DNA of 58,714 nucleotides, taken from assembly GCA_036652055.1 (NCBI GenBank), contig JAVVWP010000009.1, positions 1 through 58,714 of the forward strand, read 5' to 3'. Position 1 is the stretch's first letter; each line of letters opens with the position of its first letter. Under the pieces are notes generated by a model, which had not been told where the DNA came from, searched no databases, and saw only the letters and a list, made by a program, of their open reading frames with translations. The position numbers and the translations under genes are program-made. The DNA is from Fimenecus sp036652055. GTDB taxonomy: Bacteria; Bacillota; Clostridia; Oscillospirales; Acutalibacteraceae. Of this stretch, positions 1 to 8,706 are shown one piece after another.

Positions 1-2
1 CA

Positions 3-941
3 CCAGATAATTCCCCTGCTATTTGTGATGAGCTTGTCGCTTTAGATGAAAGAATAAAAGTCATTCATCTTGAAAAAAATGGCGGTGCAAGCAATGCTCG
101 AAATGTTGGGATTTCAAAAGCAAATGGGCGATATGTGTATTTTATGGATTCTGATGATGTTATTGAAAATAATTTATTTGAAATTGTGAATATAAACATT
201 GAAAAAACATCAGCCCAGGTAGTTATGTTTGGAGCTGTTGAAGATTATTTCGATAAAAACGATAATCTATACAATAGTATAAGAATTAACTATCGAGAGG
301 ATTTTTTATCAGACGAAAAATCAGTAAGAAAAGAAATAATTGACATTGAAGATACAACTTTATTTGGATATCTTTGGAATAAGTTTTATTTATTACAAAT
401 AGTTAAAGATAAAAGCATTGAATTTGTTAATATGAGTCTTAATGAAGATTTTAAATTTAACATAGATTTATTTCAATTTGTTTGCTCGTTAAGCACCATA
501 GATTTTATTGGATACCACTATAAAAAGCGAGATAATCAAAGTTTGACCGGAAGATTTGTTGCAAATTACTTTGATTTGCAAATTATGAGAATTTCAGAAT
601 TGCTTTCAAGCTATAAAAAATGGAACTTGTGTGATGAACATATCTTAAGAATACTCGGTAAGATCTATGTCAGAGCAATTTTTAGTGCTATACAAAGGAA
701 TTGCGATAAAAATGCTAATTTGAACTTTAGTAGCAGAAAGCAATGGATTGAAAACCAATATACGCAAAATTTGTTTTTAGAGCTTATTCCTTTTACATTA
801 CCAAGTAGTAAAATTGTAAAGATTATGCTTTTTCTTCTAAAAAAGCAATATACCTTTGCTTTGCTTCTTATGGGTAGGTTAATGTTTTTTGTTAAGAAAA
901 AGTTTCCGATGGTATTTTCACGGATAAAACAAAACAAATAA
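3..941 (+). CDS. Glycosyltransferase family 2, 5' end missing
   Basis: This is the C-terminal part of a GT2 (GT-A fold) glycosyltransferase that adds a sugar during synthesis of a surface polysaccharide. The frame is open from base 3. Before the first in-window ATG it already reads a GT2 sequence (KNGGASNARNVGISKANG), followed by the metal-binding DSDD motif near base 150. The true start and the first nucleotide-sugar-binding strand therefore lie upstream of the window. The C-terminal half is variable, as usual for acceptor-binding regions, and ends in a basic, hydrophobic tail that may touch the membrane. It is the first visible gene of a plus-strand polysaccharide cluster. The donor and acceptor sugars cannot be told from sequence. 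Confidence 0.9.
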   Translation, partial: PDNSPAICDELVALDERIKVIHLEKNGGASNARNVGISKANGRYVYFMDSDDVIENNLFEIVNINIEKTSAQVVMFGAVEDYFDKNDNLYNSIRINYREDFLSDEKSVRKEIIDIEDTTLFGYLWNKFYLLQIVKDKSIEFVNMSLNEDFKFNIDLFQFVCSLSTIDFIGYHYKKRDNQSLTGRFVANYFDLQIMRISELLSSYKKWNLCDEHILRILGKIYVRAIFSAIQRNCDKNANLNFSSRKQWIENQYTQNLFLELIPFTLPSSKIVKIMLFLLKKQYTFALLLMGRLMFFVKKKFPMVFSRIKQNK

Positions 942-961
942 TTGAGGGGTATTTTGTTCAA

Positions 962-2062
962 ATGAAAAGAATTTTAATGGGTATAATTATGGATGGAAAA
1001 GCTGGCGGAATTGATAAATATATGCTTAATTTTTTCGAAAAAGTCCATTCTGATGAAATTATTATTGATTTCATTACTAATAAAATAGATAAGGATTTAA
1101 AAAAGTTTTTAAATGATAATAATTCCGAATTGTATGAAGTTCCGTCTTTGTCAAACCCTGTTGCTCAGTATATATCAATTTCTAAATTGATTAAAAAGAA
1201 TAATTATGATACTGTATATTTTAATATTTCAACTGCAATAAGCTTTATCGGCCCACTTGCCGCAAAAATATGTAAAGTTAAAAAAGTCATTATTCATAGT
1301 CATACTTCAGGAATTGACAGTGCAAATAGAAAAAAAAGAATGATTATGACTTTTATAAATAATGTTTGTAAAACCATTCTCTATAAATTCGGGACTAATT
1401 ATTATGCTTGTTCGCATATTGCTGGAGAATGGATTTTCCCAAAGAAAATTTCGTCCTGTGAAAAACTTGTAATTATTAATAATGCTATTGATGTTTCAAA
1501 ATTTGCTTTTGACAATTCAACTCGACTAAAAATCAGAAACGAACTTTCTATTGAAACAAAATTTGTAATTGGACATATTGGTAACTTTTTGTATCAAAAA
1601 AACCACGAATTTTTAATTGATTGCTTTTATAATCTTCTGAAAATCAATAACAACGCAATTTTATTATTAATTGGTGATGGGCCATTATTTAATCCAATAA
1701 AAGAAAAAGTTTCAAATCTTGGCATAAATGATAAAGTGATTTTTGTTGGACGAGTTCAAAATGCTTGCGACTATTTGCAGGCTATGGATGTTTTTGCATT
1801 TCCTTCAAATTTTGAAGGGCTTGGAATTGTTGCTGTGGAAGCTCAGGCGGCGGGGCTAAAATGCATTCTAAGTGACAAGGTTCCAAAAGAAGCTGAGCTT
1901 ACCGATAATTGCGAGTTTCTTGCAATAAACCATGAAAACTCTGCCAATGAATGGGCTGATTGCTTAAATATGTATCAAAGCTATGTTCGCAGTGATGAAA
2001 GTGATAATATTTCCAAAAATGGTTATTGTCTTGAAAATCAAAAATTGGATGATTGGGTGTAA
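962..2062 (+). CDS. Glycosyltransferase family 4 (group 1)
   Basis: A 366-residue retaining glycosyltransferase of the GT-B fold, EpsF-like, which would transfer a sugar from a nucleotide donor to a lipid-linked oligosaccharide at the inner membrane face. Visible landmarks are the N-terminal glycine motif (GKAGGIDKY, residues 12-20), HSHTSG near 112, the start of the C-terminal Rossmann domain (IGHIGNFLYQKNH, about 203-215), GDGPL near 238, and the nucleotide-binding E-x7-E motif (E285 and E293). The start has a GAGGGG ribosome site. It lies 20 bases after the partial GT2 and just before the polymerase gene, so the genes are probably co-transcribed. Sugar specificity is unknown. Confidence 0.9.
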   Translation: MKRILMGIIMDGKAGGIDKYMLNFFEKVHSDEIIIDFITNKIDKDLKKFLNDNNSELYEVPSLSNPVAQYISISKLIKKNNYDTVYFNISTAISFIGPLAAKICKVKKVIIHSHTSGIDSANRKKRMIMTFINNVCKTILYKFGTNYYACSHIAGEWIFPKKISSCEKLVIINNAIDVSKFAFDNSTRLKIRNELSIETKFVIGHIGNFLYQKNHEFLIDCFYNLLKINNNAILLLIGDGPLFNPIKEKVSNLGINDKVIFVGRVQNACDYLQAMDVFAFPSNFEGLGIVAVEAQAAGLKCILSDKVPKEAELTDNCEFLAINHENSANEWADCLNMYQSYVRSDESDNISKNGYCLENQKLDDWV

Positions 2063-2066
2063 AATT

Positions 2067-3503
2067 ATGAAAAACGAATTAAAACAAAATCTGCTGAATG
2101 CTACTGTATTTAAAATTTTATTTTTTGTTTTGGCATTAATTTCTTTTAACGGAATTTTTGCAAGACGCAACATTACTACAACTTTCGCCTATATAATTGC
2201 TGCTCTTGGGGGTATGTTTTTCATTTATAGGCTTATTAATTATAAAAAATTTGTTTCATCAAATGGAATATTTTTACTAATAGCTTTTTGCGGAAGCTAT
2301 GCTTTATCAAGCCTGGTTACACGGCAATATGGTCTTGGCGAAAATATTCAAGCAATGATTTGGATGGTAATTCAATTTTTTATTTTATACGCATATGATA
2401 AGAGCCAAAGTATTGATAATGATAAAAAAGAGCTTAATATAATAGCTCATTTCTTTATGATATATACTTTTATAGCTTGCGCTGTCGGTATTGCTATGCT
2501 CATTACTGATTATTATTATTTTGAGGTTCGTGATGAAACTTCTATAATTATGGGCTTTTTATGGAATAGACTTTGGGGACTCTATACTGACCCTAATTAT
2601 GGTGCTGTTTTTTCTGTTGTAACTATGGTACTTAGTGCTTTCTATTTTAAACTTGCATCAAAACCTGTTAAGGCGTTTTATATTGTAAATTGCATCTTAC
2701 AATTATTATACATAGCTTTTTCCGATTCAAGAACTGGTCTTATCTCAATGTTTGTAACATTTTTTGCATTAAGCTATTTATTGCTTTTACGCTGGAAAAA
2801 GATTGAAAATAAGAATGTATTCTTAAAAGGCTCAATTTGTATTGCACTTTCGTTGGTAGTTGTTGCTACATCGTTCGTAGTAATTAAAGGATTTACAACA
2901 ACTGGAAACACATTTAAATCAATACAATATGATTATCATGTAGAGCATGGCACAAATCCTGGTAAAGTAGATAAGGATAAGACTGACAGCGAAATAGGCA
3001 GACAGCAAGAAGATATTAATGGTGATGTTAGTAATAGACGCTTTTCTCTTTGGAAAAGTGGGTTAGAAATTTTTGCTACTAAGCCTCTAACTGGAATTTC
3101 TTTCAGAAATTATATTCCTTATGCACATGATTATTTGCCCGAAACATATATCGTTAACAACGACCAAACAGACTTTGCAAGTATGCACAACTCTTTTATT
3201 GATGTTTTAGTTAGCCAAGGAATTATTGGTGTTGTAATTATTGCTTTATTTATTAGTATTGTCGTATTCACAATACTGAAAAAACTATTTAAACTAAAAG
3301 GTGATGATTACAAATATTCTGTGTTTCTTCTATGCTCAATATTACCAATACTTTCATCAATGATGTTCTATTCTGAAACATTTTATATGAACACTGGCGG
3401 AGCAGTAATCTTTTGGCTATTTTTAGGTTATCTAATGCATATGTTAACAAAATCTGATAAAGATAATAAATTAGTTATTAAACTTAAAGGAAAACAAAAA
3501 TGA
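2067..3503 (+). CDS. O-antigen ligase/polymerase-like membrane protein (Wzy type)
   Basis: A 478-residue polytopic membrane protein with about ten to twelve hydrophobic segments and one long hydrophilic loop in the second half. That layout is typical of Wzy/O-antigen ligase family proteins, which polymerise lipid-linked repeat units outside the membrane. The loop is followed by a conserved-looking stretch (SLWKSGLEIFATKPLTG, then MHNSFIDVLVSQGIIGV) that matches the usual Wzy_C region. The frame is open from 1983, but ATG 2067 gives a sensible N terminus (MKNELKQ) that does not overrun the upstream GT4 gene. It overlaps the next glycosyltransferase by four bases (ATGA), a sign of translational coupling. 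Polymerase versus ligase cannot be decided here. Confidence 0.8.
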   Translation: MKNELKQNLLNATVFKILFFVLALISFNGIFARRNITTTFAYIIAALGGMFFIYRLINYKKFVSSNGIFLLIAFCGSYALSSLVTRQYGLGENIQAMIWMVIQFFILYAYDKSQSIDNDKKELNIIAHFFMIYTFIACAVGIAMLITDYYYFEVRDETSIIMGFLWNRLWGLYTDPNYGAVFSVVTMVLSAFYFKLASKPVKAFYIVNCILQLLYIAFSDSRTGLISMFVTFFALSYLLLLRWKKIENKNVFLKGSICIALSLVVVATSFVVIKGFTTTGNTFKSIQYDYHVEHGTNPGKVDKDKTDSEIGRQQEDINGDVSNRRFSLWKSGLEIFATKPLTGISFRNYIPYAHDYLPETYIVNNDQTDFASMHNSFIDVLVSQGIIGVVIIALFISIVVFTILKKLFKLKGDDYKYSVFLLCSILPILSSMMFYSETFYMNTGGAVIFWLFLGYLMHMLTKSDKDNKLVIKLKGKQK

Positions 3504-4504
3504 GTAAAGTCAGTATTATTCTTCCGATATATAACATCGATAAATATTTGGCACGATGCCTTAATTCTATAATCAATCAAACTTATTCTAACATTGAAAT
3601 AATTCTTGTTAATGATGGTTCAACTGATAATTCTGCTGAAATTTGTAAAGAATATAAAACCAAGGATGAAAGAATTTTATTTTTTGATAACACGAACAAA
3701 GGATGCTCATATTCAAGAAATTTCGGATTAGAAAACAGTACAGGTGAATATATCCTTTTTGTTGATAGTGATGATTACATTGCTTTAGATTTAGTTGAAA
3801 AAGTCCTTAAAGAAGCAGAGGAAAATGAATGTGATATGGTTGTTTTTGATTTAATGTCTATTGATGAAGAAAACAATCGGTCAACGGTTATCTCGTCTGC
3901 TATTCCTGTTGGAAAGACTTTCTCTATTGATGATTTTCCCGCTTTACTAAATATCTCCCCTTCCCCTGTTAATAAATTAGTAAGCAGACGCTTATGGATT
4001 GACAGTGAAATTCGTTTTCCTGTTGGTAGAAGATACGAAGATTTAGAAGCAATTTCAAAACTTTTTGCTGTTGCAAAACGAGTTCGATACTACAATGAAA
4101 AACCTCTTTACTTCTATGCTTTTCGAAATGATTCTTTTGTAAAAAGTGGCTTTAATAAAAATAAGTTTGAAGAAATTGTAATTGCTATTGATAATGTAAG
4201 TGAATATTTTAAAGCGAAAAATCTTTATATAAAGTTAGCAGATGAATTTGAATTTTACTATATTATGCATTGTTACTTTTATCCATCAAAAGAACTGATT
4301 ATTCAAAGAAAAATCGATGATTTGCTTTGTAATATTCGCTCTAATATTGATGACAAATTTCCAAACTTTGAGTCAAATAAATATTTATCTACATTATCAA
4401 AAAGTGATAGGATAATGTTTAAGCTATTAGTAAAAAAGAATTATTCATTAATGAACTGGTTATCTTCAATTAGAAATATTATAGCGAAACTTTTAAAAAA
4501 ATAA
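3500..4504 (+). CDS. Glycosyltransferase family 2
   Basis: A 334-residue GT2 enzyme. The N-terminal catalytic domain shows the standard order: VSIILPIYNIDKYL (residues 4-17), VNDGSTDNS near 37, then RNFG and VDSDDY (metal and donor binding) near 90-96. The variable C-terminal half ends in a basic tail (residues 310-334) likely to sit at the membrane. It overlaps the polymerase gene by four bases. It resembles the truncated GT2 at the window start in layout and is probably another transferase acting on the same repeat unit. No specific sugar can be assigned. Confidence 0.9.
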   Translation: MSKVSIILPIYNIDKYLARCLNSIINQTYSNIEIILVNDGSTDNSAEICKEYKTKDERILFFDNTNKGCSYSRNFGLENSTGEYILFVDSDDYIALDLVEKVLKEAEENECDMVVFDLMSIDEENNRSTVISSAIPVGKTFSIDDFPALLNISPSPVNKLVSRRLWIDSEIRFPVGRRYEDLEAISKLFAVAKRVRYYNEKPLYFYAFRNDSFVKSGFNKNKFEEIVIAIDNVSEYFKAKNLYIKLADEFEFYYIMHCYFYPSKELIIQRKIDDLLCNIRSNIDDKFPNFESNKYLSTLSKSDRIMFKLLVKKNYSLMNWLSSIRNIIAKLLKK

Positions 4505-4524
4505 TTAATAATAAGGGTGATTTT

Positions 4525-5529
4525 ATGTCAAAAATTTTAACTGTTGTTATTCCCTCGTATAATGTTGAAAAATTCCTTAATAATACATTAAATTCATTCA
4601 TTTGTGATGAAAGTATTATGGATGAAATAGAAGTGTTTATTGTTGATGATGGCTCAAAAGACAATACCGCTAAAATAGGTCTTGAATATGAAAAAAAATA
4701 TCCCAAAACTTTTAAGGTTATTTCTAAAGAAAACGGTGGACATGGTTCGACTATTAATAAAGGAATTGAAAATGCGACAGGTAAATATTTTAAAGTAGTC
4801 GATGGTGATGACTGGGTTAATACTCCTGATTTTATCACTCTTATAAGCAAACTAAAAAATTGTAATTCAGATTATGTTTTTACTAATTATTATGAATATT
4901 ATGATGATGTAAATGAGCAGAAAAGTGTGGATTTTTTAGGATACGAAGATGGCAAAGAATGCCGCTTTGTTGATATTGCTGCTAAGGGGTGCCTTCCAAT
5001 GCACGCACTGGTTATAAAAACAGCAATTCTTCAAAATAATAACATCCGTTTAGACGAAAAGTGTTTTTATGTTGATGTAGAATATGTGCTTTTCCCTATC
5101 CCATATGTTGAAACTGTCACCTTCTTTAATTTATATATTTATATGTATCGACTTGCGTTAGATACGCAAAGCGTTAGTATTTTAGGCTTTAAAAAGCATA
5201 TTAATGACCATATTAGAGTTTGTCTTCATATATTAGATTTTATTAATGATTATAAAAATTCTGCTAATCCGTCACAAGAATATATCAATTATCTTGAAAA
5301 AAGATGTGCTGAAATTATTTGTACTCAAAGTGTTATCTTCTCAAGTTTTCCTTTAAATGATAAAGAAACGCAGAAAAATTTCAAGGAATTTGACGAAAAG
5401 GTCAGAGAAAAAAATAATAATGTTACCGCTATGTCAAGTGCAATGAGCAAAAAGCTGATGCTTTTAAGAAAATTTGATTTTAAATTTTATAAACCTATCC
5501 AAATTTTAAGTAAACTAATGAATAAGTGA
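4525..5529 (+). CDS. Glycosyltransferase family 2
   Basis: A 334-residue GT2 enzyme, diverged from its neighbour. It has LTVVIPSYNVEKFL (residues 5-18), VDDGSKDNT near 41, the NGGHGSTINKGI block near 70-81 and VDGDDW in place of the more common DSDD metal motif. The HGSTIN/DGDDW variant is common in a GT2 subgroup of Firmicute capsule and teichoic-type clusters. The ribosome site is AAGGGTGA, well spaced before ATG 4525. It is followed after 13 bases by the flippase gene, in the same operon. Substrate not predicted. Confidence 0.88.
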   Translation: MSKILTVVIPSYNVEKFLNNTLNSFICDESIMDEIEVFIVDDGSKDNTAKIGLEYEKKYPKTFKVISKENGGHGSTINKGIENATGKYFKVVDGDDWVNTPDFITLISKLKNCNSDYVFTNYYEYYDDVNEQKSVDFLGYEDGKECRFVDIAAKGCLPMHALVIKTAILQNNNIRLDEKCFYVDVEYVLFPIPYVETVTFFNLYIYMYRLALDTQSVSILGFKKHINDHIRVCLHILDFINDYKNSANPSQEYINYLEKRCAEIICTQSVIFSSFPLNDKETQKNFKEFDEKVREKNNNVTAMSSAMSKKLMLLRKFDFKFYKPIQILSKLMNK

Positions 5530-5542
5530 GGGCAAATTCAAA

Positions 5543-7003
5543 ATGAAAACTAAATCAGTAAAATTTAATTTCATTATGAATTTGATTTTGACAGCATCAT
5601 CTTTTCTTTTCCCTTTAATCACTTTCCCTTATGTTTCTCGTGTCCTTTTGGTTGAGGGAAACGGAATTGTTTCTTTTGTAACTTCTGTTATGACTTACTT
5701 CATGATGTTTGCCTCTTTAGGAATTCCGACCTATGGTATAAGAGCCTGTGCTGCGGTGAGAAACAACAAAGAAAAGTTGTCAAAAACTGTGCAAGAGCTT
5801 TTATTGATAAATATTTTTACTACATCAATTGTAAGTGTATTTTTCATTGGCTCAATTTTTCTTGTTCCGCAATTTGCAGAACAAAAAACCTTGTTTCTAA
5901 TTAATGGAATTAGTTTAGTTCTTAATGCAATCGGCGTTAACTGGTTATATTCTGCATTAGAGCAATACTCATATATCACTATTAGGTCATTAATATTCAA
6001 AATAATTTCTATTGTTTTGATGTTTGTTTTTGTTAAAAATGCAGATGACTATATTATTTATGGTGCTATTTTAATTATTGCCACCGGTGGTTCAAATGTT
6101 ATGAATTTTATCAATCTAAGGAAATTCATCTCATTTAAGCATACAGGAAAATATGATTTTAAGCAACATATGAAGCCTATTTTTGTATTCTTTGGAACAA
6201 GTGCTGCTATAAGCATTTATACAAACTTAGATGTAGTTATGCTAAGATTTATTCAAGATAACATCGCTGTCGGTTACTACAATGCCGGAATAAAGGTGAA
6301 GACTGTTTTAATAAGTTTGGTAACTTCCCTCGGCACAGTTTTGTTACCACGATTATCATTCTATATTGAAGAAAAAAAGATTGATGAATTCAAGAGGTTA
6401 ATCGTTAAAGCTATCGGATTTGTTCTGTTAATCTCTTTGCCAATTGTTATATATTTTACCATGTTTGCAAAAGAAGCTATTTTATTGCTTTCCGGTGAAG
6501 CATTTTTGGGTGCTGTGCTTCCTATGCAATTGCTTATGCCAACAGTTATGTTAATTGGTCTTTCTAATATAACAGGCTTGCAGGTATTAGTTCCACTCAA
6601 GAAGGAAAACAAACTGCTTATTTCAATCGTATGTGGTGCCGTAGTTGACTTTATACTCAATATCTTCTTTATTAAGTATTGGGGTGCATCTGGTGCTGCA
6701 CTATCAACATTGATTGCAGAATTAATTGTTTTAATTGTTCAATGTATTTATCTCAGAAAAGATTTCATCTCGATTTTAAAGCAAATTGACATATTAAAAA
6801 TCGTTATACCTACCATAATTGCCACTGCTATAACCTTTGGCGTTTCATTCTTTGTCACAGGCGTTTTTGTAAAGCTATTAATCACAGCTGTTGTATTTTT
6901 TGGCGTTTATGGAGTTCTTCTTTTAATTCTAAAAGAAAGCTTTATTATGGAATATGTCATCCCATTGTTTCAAAAATTAATTAAAAAAGTTTTAAAGAAA
7001 TAG
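5543..7003 (+). CDS. Oligosaccharide flippase (Wzx-like, MOP superfamily)
   Basis: A 486-residue protein with about 12-14 hydrophobic helices, belonging to the polysaccharide transport branch of the MATE/MOP superfamily. It would move the undecaprenyl-linked repeat unit across the membrane before polymerisation. The N terminus (LITFPYVSRVLLVEGNGIVSF, about residues 25-45, with P28 and the helix-breaking glycines) and the DVVMLRF segment in the middle are typical of RfbX/Wzx proteins. The start has a GTGAGGGC ribosome site. Its place between glycosyltransferases, a polymerase and an acyltransferase supports the assignment. Confidence 0.9.
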   Translation: MKTKSVKFNFIMNLILTASSFLFPLITFPYVSRVLLVEGNGIVSFVTSVMTYFMMFASLGIPTYGIRACAAVRNNKEKLSKTVQELLLINIFTTSIVSVFFIGSIFLVPQFAEQKTLFLINGISLVLNAIGVNWLYSALEQYSYITIRSLIFKIISIVLMFVFVKNADDYIIYGAILIIATGGSNVMNFINLRKFISFKHTGKYDFKQHMKPIFVFFGTSAAISIYTNLDVVMLRFIQDNIAVGYYNAGIKVKTVLISLVTSLGTVLLPRLSFYIEEKKIDEFKRLIVKAIGFVLLISLPIVIYFTMFAKEAILLLSGEAFLGAVLPMQLLMPTVMLIGLSNITGLQVLVPLKKENKLLISIVCGAVVDFILNIFFIKYWGASGAALSTLIAELIVLIVQCIYLRKDFISILKQIDILKIVIPTIIATAITFGVSFFVTGVFVKLLITAVVFFGVYGVLLLILKESFIMEYVIPLFQKLIKKVLKK

Positions 7004-7012
7004 GTGAAATTT

Positions 7013-8050
7013 GTGCTAAAAACAATTCCACAAAGAAAGGTCTATATAGATGTTCTAAATATAATTTCATGCTTTGGTGTTGTTGCTTTGCACTGCTCAG
7101 AAAATGTTTTTTATTTTTCAAAAAGTGCAACTTGGTGGACGAGTATGATTATTCAGACTATTGCTCGCTTTCCTATTCCAATCTTTTTTATGATTTGTGG
7201 TGCTACTCTCTTGAATTATAGAAAAAAGCAAACAACGGCTGATTTTTTTAAGCGTAGATTTTTAAGGGCAGTTGTTCCATTTATAATTTGGAGCTTTATC
7301 TATTTCATTTGGGGATATATCGATGGAAAGGTTGCATTTACAGGCATTAGAAGCTTTGCTAATTACTTCTTGGATAATAGAATCCTTTATATTTTTTGGT
7401 TTTTCTATTCTATAATAGCTATTTATCTTTTTATTCCTGTTTTATCAATAATAACCGACCATGCTTCAAAAAAACTTATTGTCTATCTTTGTGCATTATG
7501 TTTTTTGGGAACAACTATACTTAGAGCTATCAATATTTATACAGGTTTTACTGTAACAACATTTTTTAATATTCCTATGGGCAGTGGTTATATTGGATAT
7601 GTACTGCTTGGTTATATTCTTTCAACTTATAAAATTAAAAAGCCTTATAGATTGTGCCTTTATGCTTCGGGAGTTCTTTCAGCTTTAACAATGATTTTTG
7701 GAACATATTATTTTAGTTCTAAAATTGGTAGCACAGACACAAAAATTATGGACTATCTTTCTATTGCTTGCACTTTAATATCTGCATCTGTTTTTATCTT
7801 TATTAAAAATGTTGATTTTGAAAAGATAACAACTTCAAAATCACGCAAGGCACTATCCGTTTTATCTTCTACAAGTTTAGGTGTCTATTTAATGCAAATG
7901 GTAGTTATAATATTAATGAATAAATATTTTGTAGGGCTGTCCTCGACACTTCACTATATGCTTTGGGCGCCTATTTTAATTTATATTTTTACTGTATGCG
8001 TTGCACTCATTATCAAGAAAATACCAATTATCAAAAACATTCTACCTTAA
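7013..8050 (+). CDS. Acyltransferase family 3 membrane protein
   Basis: A 345-residue protein with about ten transmembrane helices, from the acyltransferase 3 (OatA/NodX/WecH-like) family. These proteins O-acetylate or otherwise acylate cell-surface sugars. The N terminus has the family hallmark (YIDVLNIISCFGVVALHCSEN) with the catalytic-type histidine H28, counted from the start chosen here, and an early arginine-rich loop follows (FKRRFLRAVVPFIIW). A GTG at 7004 touches the flippase stop, but GTG 7013 sits seven bases after an AGGTGA ribosome site and is the better start. It is the last gene of the polysaccharide operon and is followed by a terminator. The acyl group and target are not known. 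Confidence 0.88.
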   Translation: MLKTIPQRKVYIDVLNIISCFGVVALHCSENVFYFSKSATWWTSMIIQTIARFPIPIFFMICGATLLNYRKKQTTADFFKRRFLRAVVPFIIWSFIYFIWGYIDGKVAFTGIRSFANYFLDNRILYIFWFFYSIIAIYLFIPVLSIITDHASKKLIVYLCALCFLGTTILRAINIYTGFTVTTFFNIPMGSGYIGYVLLGYILSTYKIKKPYRLCLYASGVLSALTMIFGTYYFSSKIGSTDTKIMDYLSIACTLISASVFIFIKNVDFEKITTSKSRKALSVLSSTSLGVYLMQMVVIILMNKYFVGLSSTLHYMLWAPILIYIFTVCVALIIKKIPIIKNILP

Positions 8051-8090
8051 TAGTCAAATAGATTTTTGCTTTATAATTTAAGCTTTAATG

Positions 8091-8137
8091 AAAAAAGCTG
8101 TATCTTTGAAAACTTTTCAGAGATACAGCTTTTTTAT
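8091..8137. terminator. Bidirectional Rho-independent terminator
   Basis: Ten-base-pair perfect stem (AGCTGTATCT at 8096-8105 with AGATACAGCT at 8121-8130), flanked by an A-run on the left and a T-run on the right. It can therefore end both the plus-strand polysaccharide operon and the minus-strand gene at 8160-8627. Confidence 0.9.
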
Positions 8138-8159
8138 TTTGTTTTAAATGTGTTTTAAA

Positions 8160-8627
8160 TTAGTTCCATTTAATGACGGCATCTTTATTAGCATCGTCAC
8201 CATTGCCAACTTCCATTTCACCACCAGGTTTTGTCGTTCCGCCATCATTTGGCTTTGTTGTATTGCTTGTAGCGTCTTCTCTGCTTTGCTGTTCTTTTTC
8301 ACTTTCAACTTGCTCAGGAGTTTTATGGATTAAATCTTCTAAGGTTTCCATAAATCCATTTTTATTGGTTGTAACAGGAATTAAATCACCATTAATGTTG
8401 GTTACATACTGATTTCCTGCTTCGTCTGTCGTGAAAACAATTGTTGTAGTTTCTTTTGGCGTAGCTGTCGTATCAGTGTCAAATTTAGTTGGCTTTTTGC
8501 CGAACATTGTAACAGTAATTATCACCAAAACAACTATGAGCAAAGCCACGCTCACAGAAATTATAATAAGCCTTTTATTCTTTCTTTTAATTGCTTCTAT
8601 TCCGTCAATTTCTTCTATTTCGTTCAT
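8160..8627 (-). CDS. Membrane-anchored protein of unknown function, Thr-rich outer domain
   Basis: Not recognised. It is 155 residues long with a charged cytoplasmic N terminus (residues 1-19, ending RKNKR), one strong transmembrane helix (about 20-42) and an outer part rich in Thr, Glu, Lys and Gly. A low-complexity stretch (TTKPNDGGTTKPGGEMEVGN) lies near the C terminus. The design is that of a type II bitopic surface protein. The ribosome site (GAGAGGA) and its own promoter at 8678-8706 suggest independent expression, although mutS2 ends only 79 bases upstream on the same strand. No catalytic motif is visible. Confidence 0.75.
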   Translation of the reverse strand: MNEIEEIDGIEAIKRKNKRLIIISVSVALLIVVLVIITVTMFGKKPTKFDTDTTATPKETTTIVFTTDEAGNQYVTNINGDLIPVTTNKNGFMETLEDLIHKTPEQVESEKEQQSREDATSNTTKPNDGGTTKPGGEMEVGNGDDANKDAVIKWN

Positions 8628-8677
8628 TTGTATTTTCCTCTCAGAATTATGTAGTTTATGAATATCACAACTGTATT

Positions 8678-8706
8678 ATGATAACATAAAATGTTTATTA
8701 TTGCAA
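8678..8706 (-). promoter_or_regulatory. Sigma-A type promoter for the 8160-8627 gene
   Basis: On the minus strand: -35 TTGCAA (8701-8706), 17-base spacer, -10 TATCAT (8678-8683) with an extended TG element. The -35 box ends at the base next to the mutS2 stop codon. Confidence 0.55.

Noticed and set aside
8148..8661. Plus-strand frames of 61-79 residues opposite 8160-8627
   Set aside because: They mirror the minus-strand membrane protein, which has its own promoter, ribosome site and terminator.
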